From the NCBI RefSeq assembly GCF_003977685.1, contig NZ_RYZH01000014.1, positions 62,001-126,000 on the forward strand: a stretch of 64,000 bases of DNA, written 5' to 3'. This DNA is from Tautonia sociabilis. Lineage in GTDB: Bacteria > Planctomycetota > Planctomycetia > Isosphaerales > Isosphaeraceae. Both the position numbers and the translations under genes were made by a program. Shown in pieces: positions 35,271 through 44,084 of the stretch (the first letter of the stretch is position 1; every line of letters begins with the position of its first letter). Under the pieces are notes generated by a model. The model searched no databases, was not told the origin of the DNA, and saw nothing but the letters and a program-made list of their open reading frames with translations.

Positions 35271-36296
35271 TTACAGCAGCGCCGTCGTCTCCGGGTGCCC
35301 CGTCATCAGGTTGAAGTTCTGCACCGCCACCCCGGCCGCTCCCTTGATCAGGTTGTCCAGGCAGGCGATGACCAGGATTCGGCCCCTGACGACGCGAACC
35401 GTCAGGTCGCAGAAGTTCGAGAAGGCGGAGTCCTTCGTTGCCGGCAGCCGTCCGACGACCCGGACGAACGGCGAGTCCTCGTAGTACGACCGGTACAGGT
35501 CCATCAGGTCGTGCTCCGAGGCCGGGCCCTTCGGCTCGGCGTAGATCGTGGCGAGGATCCCCCGGTCCATCGGCACGAGGTGGGGGGTGAAGATCACCTC
35601 CACCGGTTCGCCTCCTCCCGACGATCGGCCGATGTCGCCGAGCACCTGCTCGATCTCCGGCGTGTGCCGGTGCCGGCCGACGCCGTAGGCCGAGAGGCTC
35701 TCGTTGCACTCCGGGTAGTGGGTCGTCAACTTCGGCGACCTCCCCGCCCCCGAGACGCCGCTCTTGGCGTCGATGATGATCCCCGACCGTTCGATCACGT
35801 CCCGGGCCACCAGCGGAGCCAGCGCCAGGATCGCCGTCGACGTGTAGCAGCCCGGGTTGGCGATCAGCCCGGCCGGGGGGATCGCCTCTCGGTAGAGTTC
35901 GGGCAGTCCGTAGACCGCCTCCTCCAGCCCGGCGGGGTCGGTGTGCTCGTGGTCGTACCAGTCGGCATACACGCGAGGGTCGTTCAGCCGGTAGTCGGCG
36001 CTCAGGTCGATGACCCTCACTCCCCGCGCTCGAAGGCCCGGAGTCGCCGCCATGCTCGCCCCGTGCGGCAGCGCCAGGAACGCGACCGAGGCGGCCGACG
36101 CCACGCGATCCGGGTCGAACGGCTCGCAGGCCAGGTCGATCCGGCCGGTCAGGCTCGGGTGCAGCGTGTCCAGCCTCGGCGCCTCGTCCTGCCGGGAGGT
36201 TGCCATCCGGACCCGGGCCCCCGGGTGTCGCACGAGCAGTTGGATCAGTTCCCGGGCCGTGTAGCCGGAGGCGCCCACAATCGCGACGTCGGTCAT
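35271..36296 (-). CDS. argC: N-acetyl-gamma-glutamyl-phosphate reductase
   Basis: This 341-residue enzyme reduces N-acetylglutamyl phosphate in arginine synthesis. Motifs are the N-terminal [18 protein letters not shown] dinucleotide fold, [10 protein letters not shown], the catalytic Cys in [16 protein letters not shown], and [11 protein letters not shown]. The ending [16 protein letters not shown] is typical of ArgC. Other arg genes are not adjacent. The start at 36296 is fixed by the conserved N-terminus; only a weak GGGATC precedes it. An open frame extends further upstream but lacks homology. Confidence 0.95.
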   Translation of the reverse strand: MTDVAIVGASGYTARELIQLLVRHPGARVRMATSRQDEAPRLDTLHPSLTGRIDLACEPFDPDRVASAASVAFLALPHGASMAATPGLRARGVRVIDLSADYRLNDPRVYADWYDHEHTDPAGLEEAVYGLPELYREAIPPAGLIANPGCYTSTAILALAPLVARDVIERSGIIIDAKSGVSGAGRSPKLTTHYPECNESLSAYGVGRHRHTPEIEQVLGDIGRSSGGGEPVEVIFTPHLVPMDRGILATIYAEPKGPASEHDLMDLYRSYYEDSPFVRVVGRLPATKDSAFSNFCDLTVRVVRGRILVIACLDNLIKGAAGVAVQNFNLMTGHPETTALL

Positions 36297-36608
36297 CGGA
36301 AGGGATCCCGGTGGGGGGTGGTGTTCGGGAGACGGCGGCTCCCGGATTCCGGAGGAGGGAAGGCGGCTGGAGGCGGTCCGCCCCAGCGCTCCGCGGCCGA
36401 CCTGGGAACGATCTCCCGGACGCGAGGGGGCCGGGAGACCTCGGCGATCAGCGGACGGTTCGGATGGGATCGGAGCGGGGCCGATCACTCGCCGCTCTCG
36501 AGGAGCGAGGCGGCCCCGGGCTCGTCGGCATCGACGGTGTCGTCCCGAGCGGGCTCCGGAATCCGGAATCGAGACACCGGAGTCCCAGCCTCCCTCTCGA
36601 TCCGTTTC
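36297..36608. other. Intergenic region, nothing recognised
   Basis: It separates argC from the membrane-protein gene; both are leftward, so the argC promoter should lie here. I could not place one. Confidence 0.35.
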
Positions 36609-39137
36609 TCACCCGCCCTTGCGCCGAGAACCCCAGAACAGCCCTCCTCCCCATCCTGCCCAGGAGAGGGCCGAGACGACCAGCCCGATCCGCTCGGCTC
36701 GGCCCTCGTAGTCGAGTCGGATTGTCCACCGCCCGGGTCCGGGGAGGACGATCCCCTGCCACCCTCCGAGGACCCGATCGACCGTCTCGGGGTTCGGCCG
36801 GCCATCGGGGCCGACGAGGGTGGCTCGCCATTCAGGATAATGGAGCTGGGAGATGACGACGACCGAGCGGGCGTCCGCGTCGACGTCGATTTCCAGGTGC
36901 TCGGGGGCGGTCGTCCGGGTGGTGAGGGGGCGGGCTCGGCCCAGGGCGGCGATCACCTCCTCAGGCGATTCTGACCCGGACCCGAGTCGAGCGATCGTCT
37001 CCGAGTCCTCGGCAGTGATGAGCCAGGAGCGGGGGGTCGGCCCAAGGTCGAGGAAAAGATAGCGGCCGGCCTGGCCGTCGGCGGTCCGGGCATAGTCCCG
37101 GCCGAACAGCCAGCCGGTCAGCGCGGGGTCGGCGACGATCTCCGCCGATTCCAGCCGGCCGGTCTGCTCGAAGCGATCGGCGAGGGACTCGACCCCCGGC
37201 CCGATCGGCCCGATGACCCGGACCCGAGCACCGAGGGTCCGCTGGGCGTCGAGCTGGGCGAGGGCCTCCCGGTCGTTCCGGGGAAACCGATCGACGAGGG
37301 AGCGGAACCCCGTCTGGATCGGCAGGTCGAGCGTCCGATAGCTCAGCACCGGCGCCGCCCCGGCGACCTGGGCGAGGTTTTGCATCGGGTCAACCGACCG
37401 CGTCCCTTCCGGGAGGGCGGCGAGCCGGCCGAGCACCTCGCTCTGCTCGGTCAACGGGAGAATCGGGGCGAGGCCGATCGGGCGGCGTCGCGAGAGCAGA
37501 CCAAGGTCCGCGATCGTCAGCACCAGGAGCACGCCGACGAGGACCCCTCGGCGACGGCCCAGGGGGGCCAGGCCGGTCGCGAACAGCAGGGTCAGCACGA
37601 CGGCGGTTGTCTCCAGCTCCTTCCGGTAAATCCGGATTCGTTCGCGATCGAGCCGGAGCCCGGCGGCCGGGACCGGGCCGATCCCTTCCCCGGAGTGCCG
37701 GGCGAGGGTCAGCGGGTCGTTCCGGGGTCGTCTCGCCTCGGCGAGCACGCTGGAGACGGTCCGCTTGTCGTCCCAGGGACGCATCGCGAACACCCGATCG
37801 GCCGCCGCCCGCGCCCCCGATCGCCCCGGTTCCTCTCCGAGCTTCAGAAACGCCTCGAAGGCGCCGAGCACGGCCGAGATCCAGACGATCGCCACGACGA
37901 CGAACGCGATGAGTTCCGGGCCGGGGCGCCGCCAGCGACCGTCCCGGATCGCATCCAGGCCAAGCCCAGCGAGCAGGGCCAACGCCAGCGAGACGATCAT
38001 CCCCCACCGGGCCGGTCCCCGGAAGAACGAGAACCCCGGCCATTGGCAGTAGGTTTCAAACCCCGGGACATAGGGCCCGAGCGCCAGCACGGAGGCAACC
38101 GCCAAAATGACCATCAGGACCCGGACCGGCTTGCGATCGGGCCCGGGACGGGCGATCGCCCCCAGCGCGAGGAACAGCGGCACCAGGCCGACGTAGAGCC
38201 GAAGCTCTTCCGGAGAGGTGTGGAACGGGTCCCAGGCCACCGTTCGCCAGAGGGGAGACCGATGGAACAGCTCGGGAGCCACGAGGTTGACCAGATGGAT
38301 CGGGGTGGCCGCGAACCCGGAGAGGTACTCGAAGTCGCGCTGCCCCTCCGCCAGATGGGCGAGCTGGGCCGTGGGCACCACCTGCGCTCCCGCCAGCAGG
38401 AAGGCCGCCGCGATCGGCAAGACGACGGCGAGCGCCCTCCGCAACGCCCGGAGCCGTCCCCCTCGCGCGACGAGCACCGTCCCCATCGCCAGGACCAGCA
38501 GGCCCACCTGCGTGCAGAAGGCCAGTTGGAAGTGCCCCGGCAGGATCTGCACCGCGAGCACCGCGGCCAGGATCCAAGGGGTCCGACGGCCGCCGTCGCC
38601 GAGGATCGACCACGCCAGCCCGAAGGCCCAGGGGGCCCAGCTCCCCGCCGTATACGCCCACTGGTGCGGCAGGTGGATGAGGAAGAATCCCGAGGCCCCG
38701 AAGGAGATCCCCGAGAGGATCGCCCCGGCCTCCGAAGCGCCGAACCGTCGGGCCGCCCAGCGCGCCCCCAGGCCTCCCCAGAGGACGTGCATGACCATGC
38801 TCGCGGTATACGCCGCCTCAACCGGCAACAGGCCGAACATCAGGGCGTGAGGGGGATAGTAGACGCCCATCTGGCTCTCGGCCACGCCGGGGAAGCCGAA
38901 GCCCCAGCGGTCGTTCCAGAGCGGCAACCGACCGTCCCGGATCGCCTCGCCCAGCACCGCCATGAGGCCGATCTGGAACTGGGTGACGTCCCCGCCGACC
39001 GGCATCGCCCCCCCCAGCCCGATCGGCCAGAGCCAGGCCGTCAGCAGCGCCGCCACGGCCGCCGGGCCGAGGAACCGGGTCCATCTCGTTTCGCCCATCG
39101 CATCCAAAACGCCCATCCTCCCGAGCCCAGGCCGCAC
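36609..39137 (-). CDS. YfhO-like polytopic membrane protein
   Basis: This protein of up to 842 residues has many hydrophobic helices in the first half. Its layout is that of YfhO/GT-C-like proteins: an acidic first loop (MPVGGDVTQFQIGLM), then LPLWNDRWGFGFPGVAESQMGVYYPP, helices and a soluble C-terminal half with LDAQRTLGARVRVIGP and a last membrane helix followed by GSRRKGG. YfhO-type proteins glycosylate surface polymers. Start choices are GTG at 39137, ATG at 39116 or ATG at 39098; a GGGAGG at about 39121 makes the sequence around 39098-39107 a reasonable alternative, so the N-terminus is uncertain. Confidence 0.75.
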   Translation of the reverse strand: MRPGLGRMGVLDAMGETRWTRFLGPAAVAALLTAWLWPIGLGGAMPVGGDVTQFQIGLMAVLGEAIRDGRLPLWNDRWGFGFPGVAESQMGVYYPPHALMFGLLPVEAAYTASMVMHVLWGGLGARWAARRFGASEAGAILSGISFGASGFFLIHLPHQWAYTAGSWAPWAFGLAWSILGDGGRRTPWILAAVLAVQILPGHFQLAFCTQVGLLVLAMGTVLVARGGRLRALRRALAVVLPIAAAFLLAGAQVVPTAQLAHLAEGQRDFEYLSGFAATPIHLVNLVAPELFHRSPLWRTVAWDPFHTSPEELRLYVGLVPLFLALGAIARPGPDRKPVRVLMVILAVASVLALGPYVPGFETYCQWPGFSFFRGPARWGMIVSLALALLAGLGLDAIRDGRWRRPGPELIAFVVVAIVWISAVLGAFEAFLKLGEEPGRSGARAAADRVFAMRPWDDKRTVSSVLAEARRPRNDPLTLARHSGEGIGPVPAAGLRLDRERIRIYRKELETTAVVLTLLFATGLAPLGRRRGVLVGVLLVLTIADLGLLSRRRPIGLAPILPLTEQSEVLGRLAALPEGTRSVDPMQNLAQVAGAAPVLSYRTLDLPIQTGFRSLVDRFPRNDREALAQLDAQRTLGARVRVIGPIGPGVESLADRFEQTGRLESAEIVADPALTGWLFGRDYARTADGQAGRYLFLDLGPTPRSWLITAEDSETIARLGSGSESPEEVIAALGRARPLTTRTTAPEHLEIDVDADARSVVVISQLHYPEWRATLVGPDGRPNPETVDRVLGGWQGIVLPGPGRWTIRLDYEGRAERIGLVVSALSWAGWGGGLFWGSRRKGG

Positions 39138-39418
39138 GAGCGGTAAACTTTACACGATCGGCCCGTCGGTACGCATCGCATGATTGTAAGTTCCGATCGG
39201 AGCGGATCGGGTCCCCGATGGAACCCGGCCCAGCTCGCGTTGGCCCTCGGCCTCGGCTCGCCGCGAAACCATTGGATCGGGCCGCTTCGGAATCGATCCT
39301 CCCCTCCCATCGTCACGATCGGCACGGGACCTGCAAGGGAATGTTGGCGGGCAGGAGGCCCCGACCGCCAATCGGCCCGCTCACCACCATTTCCGATCCG
39401 GGAAGGAAGGAGTCCGCC

Positions 39419-39619
39419 ATGCTGGTCCTGAGCAGGAAGCTGGGTCAGCGGTTCCAGATCGGCGAGGAGATTCGGGTCACGATCATCCGGATCGACCGCA
39501 ACGCCGTCCGCATCGGTGTCGAGGCCCCCGACGGCCGGGCCATCTATCGCGAGGAACTGCTCCAGGACGGCGGACTGCCTGCCCCGGGAGAGGACTCCCC
39601 GATTTCCCAGTCGGCCTGA
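39419..39619 (+). CDS. csrA: Carbon storage regulator CsrA
   Basis: This 66-residue protein begins MLVLSRKLGQRFQIGEEIRV and continues TIIRIDRNAVRIGVEAPDG, then IYREEL, the hallmark CsrA/RsmA sequence (usually VHREEI/IYREEL). CsrA dimers bind GGA motifs in mRNA leaders to repress or stabilise translation. The start is well supported by GGAAGGAAGGAG upstream. The C-terminal 15 residues are a short Pro/Ser-rich tail. It stands alone, divergent from the membrane-protein gene; this matches the usual isolated csrA. Confidence 0.97.
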   Translation: MLVLSRKLGQRFQIGEEIRVTIIRIDRNAVRIGVEAPDGRAIYREELLQDGGLPAPGEDSPISQSA

Positions 39620-39653
39620 GCCGACGGGCGTCCCGGGACCCGAGGGCCTCGGG

Positions 39654-39682
39654 TCGAGCCCCGCCGTGCGGTCCGATAAGAT
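39654..39682 (+). promoter_or_regulatory. Candidate promoter for the FG-GAP gene
   Basis: TCGAGC (39654-39659), a 17-base spacer and TAAGAT (39677-39682) lie 87 bases before the FG-GAP start. The -10 is good; the -35 is a weak match. Confidence 0.35.
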
Positions 39683-39768
39683 CGGGGGATCGGTCTCCCC
39701 CTGCCTCGACCGGATCGAGTCCCTGGGGAGGCCGGATCGATCCGAGCCCCTCCCGAGGCCCGACCGCG

Positions 39769-40986
39769 ATGCTGAGGCTCCTCGAGACGATCATCCTTTG
39801 CGCCTCCTGGCCAGCGATCGCGGGGGACGACAGCCCGCCGCGTCCTCCTGGCCCCGAAGGCTGGCCGAGACACACCATCGATGCCTCCTCCCGGGGGGCC
39901 GATGGCGTCCGCCTCGCCGATCTCGACGGCGACGGCGATCTCGACATCGCCACCGGCTGGGAAGAAGGCGGCGTCATCCGGGTCGCCCTGAATCCCCTTC
40001 GAGACGGCGATCCCGTCCGATCCCCCTGGCCGGCCGTGACCGTCGGCTCGGTGCCGTCCCCTGAGGACGCCGTGATCGTCGACCTCGATGCCGACGGCTT
40101 CCCCGACGTCGTCAGTTGCGCCGAGGGCCGGACCCGGACCGTCTCCGTCCACTGGAATCCCGCCAATCCCGACGCGATGCTCGATCCCGACTCCTGGCAG
40201 ACCCGGGCGATCCCGGCGACCGTCGGCCTCCAGATGTGGATGTGGTGCGTCCCGCTCCAGGTCGACGGCCGGAACGGGATCGACCTGGTGCTCGGCGGCA
40301 AGGGGGAAGGGGCCGCCATCGGCTGGCTCGAGGCGCCCGAGGACCCCCGAGACCTCTCCTCGTGGCGCTGGCACTCGATCCGGCCCGCCGGCTGGGTGAT
40401 GTCGATTCTCCCGATCGACCTCGATGGCGACGGCGACCAGGACCTCGTCTGTTCCGACCGCAAGGGGCCGCGCCGGGGCGTCTTCTGGCTGGAGCGCCGG
40501 CCCGGCCGGGACGAGCCGAGATGGGTCGAGCGGCCGATCGGCGGCTCGTCCCATGAGATGATGTTCCTGGATTGCGTCGCTTCCGACGGCGACGGCCCCC
40601 TTGAACTGCTTGGCGCGTCCCTCGATGCCGGCGTCGTGCGCTTCCGCAAGGCGGCCGACGGCTGGGAAGAGACGGTGATCCCCCTGGGGCCCGGCGTCGG
40701 CACGGGCAAGTCGGTTGCCGGGGGCGACCTGGACCGTGACGGCCGGATCGAACTGGTCGTCTCGACGGAGAACGCCTCGGGCAAGCAAGGCGTCGTCCTT
40801 CTTGACCGGGAGGCCGACGGCCCGGAGGTCCCCTGGCTCGTCTTCCCCCTGAGCGGGACCGAGCGGGGGGCCAAGTACGACCTCGTTCGGCTGCTGGACC
40901 TCGACGGGGACGGCGACCTCGACGTCCTCACCTGCGAGGAGCGCGACAACCTCGGCGTGATCTGGTACGAGAACCCCGCCCGATGA
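39769..40986 (+). CDS. Secreted FG-GAP/VCBS-repeat protein
   Basis: This 405-residue protein has a short N-terminal hydrophobic segment (LLETIILCASWPAIAG), a probable signal. Beta-propeller repeats with the calcium-binding motif DLDGDGDLDI follow at about residues 50-60; further copies include VDLDADGFPDVVS, IDLDGDGDQDLVC and, near the C-terminus, LLDLDGDGDLDVLT. Such propellers are extracellular and may bind ligands or polymers. The seven or so repeats fill the protein with no enzymatic domain. Its ribosome-binding site is weak. Confidence 0.85.
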   Translation: MLRLLETIILCASWPAIAGDDSPPRPPGPEGWPRHTIDASSRGADGVRLADLDGDGDLDIATGWEEGGVIRVALNPLRDGDPVRSPWPAVTVGSVPSPEDAVIVDLDADGFPDVVSCAEGRTRTVSVHWNPANPDAMLDPDSWQTRAIPATVGLQMWMWCVPLQVDGRNGIDLVLGGKGEGAAIGWLEAPEDPRDLSSWRWHSIRPAGWVMSILPIDLDGDGDQDLVCSDRKGPRRGVFWLERRPGRDEPRWVERPIGGSSHEMMFLDCVASDGDGPLELLGASLDAGVVRFRKAADGWEETVIPLGPGVGTGKSVAGGDLDRDGRIELVVSTENASGKQGVVLLDREADGPEVPWLVFPLSGTERGAKYDLVRLLDLDGDGDLDVLTCEERDNLGVIWYENPAR

Positions 40987-41134
40987 CCCGACGGCCGGGT
41001 GGGGCGATCGTGGGGACCAGGGGTTCAGAATCGTTGGCCATCCCCGGATAATGGGGAGGTGCCCCGGCCCGAGGCTCACGAGCCCGAGGGTCGGGCCTCC
41101 CCGTTCCCCGCCTCGAGCCGAGGATCCGCCGCCG

Positions 41135-41491
41135 ATGTCCCAGCCCGCCGACCCCGAGCCTCTGGCCTCGCTCCGCGCCGACTTGATCGAGTCGGCCCGG
41201 CTACTCCGCGACGCCCATCACCTCGACCCCGAGGAGCGGGCCCGCCTGGCCGAGCTGATCGACGAGCTCGGCCGCGCTCTCGATCCCTCCGCTCCGCCTG
41301 AGACGGCCGCCCACCTGGCCTCCAGCGCCTCGGCCCTCGCCCGAGCCCTCCACGATCGCCGAGACGAGGGCCTTCTCTCCGCCACCCGAGCCCGACTCGA
41401 CGAGGCCGCCGTTCGAGCCGAGTCGGAAGCCCCCTTCGCCACCCAGGTGGTCCGACGGTTCCTCGACCTTCTGGCCCAGCTCGGCATCTGA
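41135..41491 (+). CDS. DUF4404-like protein
   Basis: This 118-residue all-helical protein has two helical pairs (LRADLIESARLLRDAHHLDP, LAELIDELGRAL) and ends VVRRFLDLLAQLGI, as DUF4404 proteins do. The family is small, cytoplasmic and of unknown function. The start at 41135 is inferred from the family's N-terminus; an open frame from 41051 carries unrelated Arg/Pro-rich codons. A GATAAT-like -10 near 41045 suggests its own promoter. Confidence 0.6.
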   Translation: MSQPADPEPLASLRADLIESARLLRDAHHLDPEERARLAELIDELGRALDPSAPPETAAHLASSASALARALHDRRDEGLLSATRARLDEAAVRAESEAPFATQVVRRFLDLLAQLGI

Positions 41492-41611
41492 GCTGAGCCG
41501 AGGGGAGGGACGCCGATCGCCCTCGCTGCTCCGGCGGCCGTCGTCCCTCATCCTGATCGTTTCCCGTCCTCGGTCCCCGGTCCTCAGCCCATCCGGGAGT
41601 CCTCACGCCCC

Positions 41612-41640
41612 TCGCCCTCCGAGCCCCCCTCCGCTAGACT
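41612..41640 (+). promoter_or_regulatory. Candidate promoter for the second AAA+ cluster
   Basis: TCGCCC (41612-41617), a 17-base spacer and TAGACT (41635-41640) lie 61 bases before the AAA+ gene. The -10 is good, the -35 weak. Confidence 0.35.
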
Positions 41641-41701
41641 CCAAGCAATCGCCCGGTCCTCCCTCCGAGGCCCGGCCCACCCCCGAGGAGAACCCCATCG
41701 T

Positions 41702-42682
41702 ATGGCGTCATCAGCCCGGCAGGCGAAGGCGGTCGAGATCGGCGGCGTGACGCTCCACCTGAGCACTCCCGACACGACCGAGCAGGAGTGGATCGGCCAG
41801 GACGAGATCCTCCGGCAACTGCTGGCCTGCTGGCTTGTGGTCGACGACCGGGATCTGCCGCTGGCTCCCCGGCTTGTCGGGCCTCCGGGGATCGGCAAGA
41901 CGACGCTGGCGATGGCCGCCTCCCGGCTCCGAGAGCAGCCGCTCTACATCAACCAGTGCACCGCCGACACCCGCCCCGAGGACCTGCTCGTCACCCCCGT
42001 GCTCTCCGAGCAAGGGAAGATCGCCTACCACGCCTCGCCGCTGGTCACGGCCATGATCGTCGGGGGCGTCTGCGTGCTCGACGAGGGGAACCGGATGAAC
42101 GAGAAGTCGTGGGCGAGCCTCGCTCCGCTGCTCGACCACCGCCGCTACGTCGAGAGCGTCGTGGCCGGCGTCACCATCAAGGCGCACCCCGACTTCCGCT
42201 GCTGCGTCACCATGAACGAGGACGAATCCACCTACGAGGTCCCCGACTACATCCTCAGCCGCCTCCAGCCCCAGCTCGCGCTTGGCTTCCCCGAGCGCGA
42301 CGACGAGCTGGCCATCCTCAAGTACCACCTCCCCTTCGCCCCCTCCGAGCTGCTGGAGCTGACCGTCGACTTCCTCCAGAAGGCCCACGAGCTGCGCCTG
42401 GACTTCTCCCCCCGGGACGGCATCAACGTCCTCCGCTTCGCCATCAAGCGCATGGCCCAGGACCCGAATCACCCCCTTGGCCGAGATCGCGCCTGGGCCG
42501 AGGCCATCCTTTGCGTCCTCGGCGAGGAGGCGGCCGACCTCGAATCCCTGGCCCAGCGCCGCCGCCGCGCCCTCGGCGGCCAGGCGACCCCCATGGGCCT
42601 CGGCGACCTCTTCTTCTCCCCCGACGACCCCCTCCACCCCGACGCGGATGACGACGACGAGGACGACGACGATGCCTACTGA
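41702..42682 (+). CDS. MoxR-like AAA+ ATPase
   Basis: This 326-residue AAA+ protein has Walker [10 protein letters not shown] (residues 60-68), Walker [13 protein letters not shown], sensor [18 protein letters not shown] with the arginine-finger region LSRLQPQ, and a helical lid. The C-terminus ends in a run of Asp and Glu ([13 protein letters not shown]), unusual for the family. MoxR-like proteins usually pair with VWA proteins; none is adjacent here. GAGGAG precedes the start. Its last 11 bases overlap the Uma2 gene. Confidence 0.88.
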   Translation: MASSARQAKAVEIGGVTLHLSTPDTTEQEWIGQDEILRQLLACWLVVDDRDLPLAPRLVGPPGIGKTTLAMAASRLREQPLYINQCTADTRPEDLLVTPVLSEQGKIAYHASPLVTAMIVGGVCVLDEGNRMNEKSWASLAPLLDHRRYVESVVAGVTIKAHPDFRCCVTMNEDESTYEVPDYILSRLQPQLALGFPERDDELAILKYHLPFAPSELLELTVDFLQKAHELRLDFSPRDGINVLRFAIKRMAQDPNHPLGRDRAWAEAILCVLGEEAADLESLAQRRRRALGGQATPMGLGDLFFSPDDPLHPDADDDDEDDDDAY

Positions 42683-43373
42683 GGCCCGCTCGCACACCGT
42701 CCCCCGCGACGACTCTCCCGAACTCCTCGGCCCCGTCGACGAGGGCGGAGACCCGAGGCTTGAGGGCGACCTGCCGCGGATGAACCCCTCCCCCTTGACC
42801 CTCCGGTTCGCCCCCGAGGTCGAGCTGACCGACGACCTGCTCTGGAAGATCTGCGCCGCGAACCCCGAACTGCGCATCGAGCGGACGGCCGGAGGAAACC
42901 TGGAGATCATGTACCCGGCGGGCGGCGAGTCGTCGAGGCGGAACGGGTTGCTCACCGCGAGGGTCGTCCTGTGGAATGACGGCCTGGGGGCCGATGAGGG
43001 TGTCGTCTTCGATTCCTCCGCCGGATTCACGCTGCCCAACGGGGCCGAGCGGAGCCCCGACACCTCCTGGATCTCCCGTGATCGCTGGCTCGCGCTGACC
43101 CCCGAGCAGCGCCTCGTCTTCGCCCCGATCTGCCCCGACTTTGTCGCCGAGCTGCGCTCCCCCTCCGACTCCAAGCGGAAGCTCCGCGAGAAGATGCGAG
43201 AATACCTCGCCAACGGCGCCCGGCTCGGCTGGCTCATCGACCCGATCGACGGCACGGTCGAGATCTATCGGCCCGGCCGCGGGCCGGAGACGCTGGAGAG
43301 GCCCGAGCGGATCGACGGCGAGGACGTGCTCCCCGGCTTCGTGCTCGAACTCCGGGGAATCCTGTTCGACTGA
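42672..43373 (+). CDS. Uma2-family putative nuclease (DUF820)
   Basis: This protein of up to 233 residues has the Uma2/PD-(D/E)XK-like pattern: [56 protein letters not shown] and [14 protein letters not shown], with the acidic and Lys residues of the nuclease core. Uma2 proteins are extremely numerous in planctomycetes and cyanobacteria; their role is unclear. The ATG at 42672 overlaps the AAA+ stop; an ATG at 42780 would give a family-size protein of about 197 residues and may be the true start. Confidence 0.85.
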   Translation: MPTEARSHTVPRDDSPELLGPVDEGGDPRLEGDLPRMNPSPLTLRFAPEVELTDDLLWKICAANPELRIERTAGGNLEIMYPAGGESSRRNGLLTARVVLWNDGLGADEGVVFDSSAGFTLPNGAERSPDTSWISRDRWLALTPEQRLVFAPICPDFVAELRSPSDSKRKLREKMREYLANGARLGWLIDPIDGTVEIYRPGRGPETLERPERIDGEDVLPGFVLELRGILFD

Positions 43374-43414
43374 ACGGTCGGGGGATATCAGCCTGGGTCA
43401 GGAGGACGTTGCAC

Positions 43415-44044
43415 ATGGATCTCCGAGACAGTCGATCGCGTGTCCCGAGTGCCGCCTCGATTGCTGATTCTGAGTCGACATCGTGCGGGAGGGGTATACG
43501 GCTCCTCGACCTGATGATCACGACCGCGGCGGTGGAGGCGTCGATTGGTTTTGGCATCCACCTCGCGGTAGAAACCCTCTGGTACCACGTGATCTCGTTC
43601 TGCGAGTTCATGGGTCATTTCGCCCCGGAATACTCATGGTGGTGGATGCGATTGGACCTGGCGCTCTTCGGGACGACGAACGTCGCCGCGCAATTCCTAA
43701 ACGACACGGCAGATGTTGGGCTCCGTGTGCTCATTCCCCTTACGGTCGCGATCTTGCTCCACCGTGCCGTGCCACCGAGGCCGGGCTGGGACCGACTGGC
43801 CCAGCAACCGGGATTCCGGGCGACGGCCGCCGCCTCTGCTGCATTCCTCGCGATACCGGCAGGACGAATGTACGGCTCGATGGAAGTGCCAGTCTGGGTC
43901 ATCCCGGGCTCGGTCGCGGCTTCCTGGCTCGCGTTAGCCGTGAGGAAGCGATGGGCCCCCGAATCATCTTGGATCGATCGGGCGGGCCGCGTTGTCGAGA
44001 CCGCTTGGCTCGCGATCGGGATCATCCTCATCCTGCCTCGTTGA
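43415..44044 (+). CDS. Membrane protein of unknown function
   Basis: This 209-residue protein has four or five hydrophobic segments (LLDLMITTAAVEASIGFGIH, LRVLIPLTVAILLH, PVWVIPGSVAASWLALAV, TAWLAIGIILIL). It is slightly less GC-biased than its neighbours and has no recognised domain. The start at 43415 has AGGAGG 9 bases upstream. It may be a late arrival in the AAA+/Uma2 group. Confidence 0.6.
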   Translation: MDLRDSRSRVPSAASIADSESTSCGRGIRLLDLMITTAAVEASIGFGIHLAVETLWYHVISFCEFMGHFAPEYSWWWMRLDLALFGTTNVAAQFLNDTADVGLRVLIPLTVAILLHRAVPPRPGWDRLAQQPGFRATAAASAAFLAIPAGRMYGSMEVPVWVIPGSVAASWLALAVRKRWAPESSWIDRAGRVVETAWLAIGIILILPR

Positions 44045-44084
44045 GGGTCGATCGCTTCGTCCGACTCGACATGGGGGCGGAATC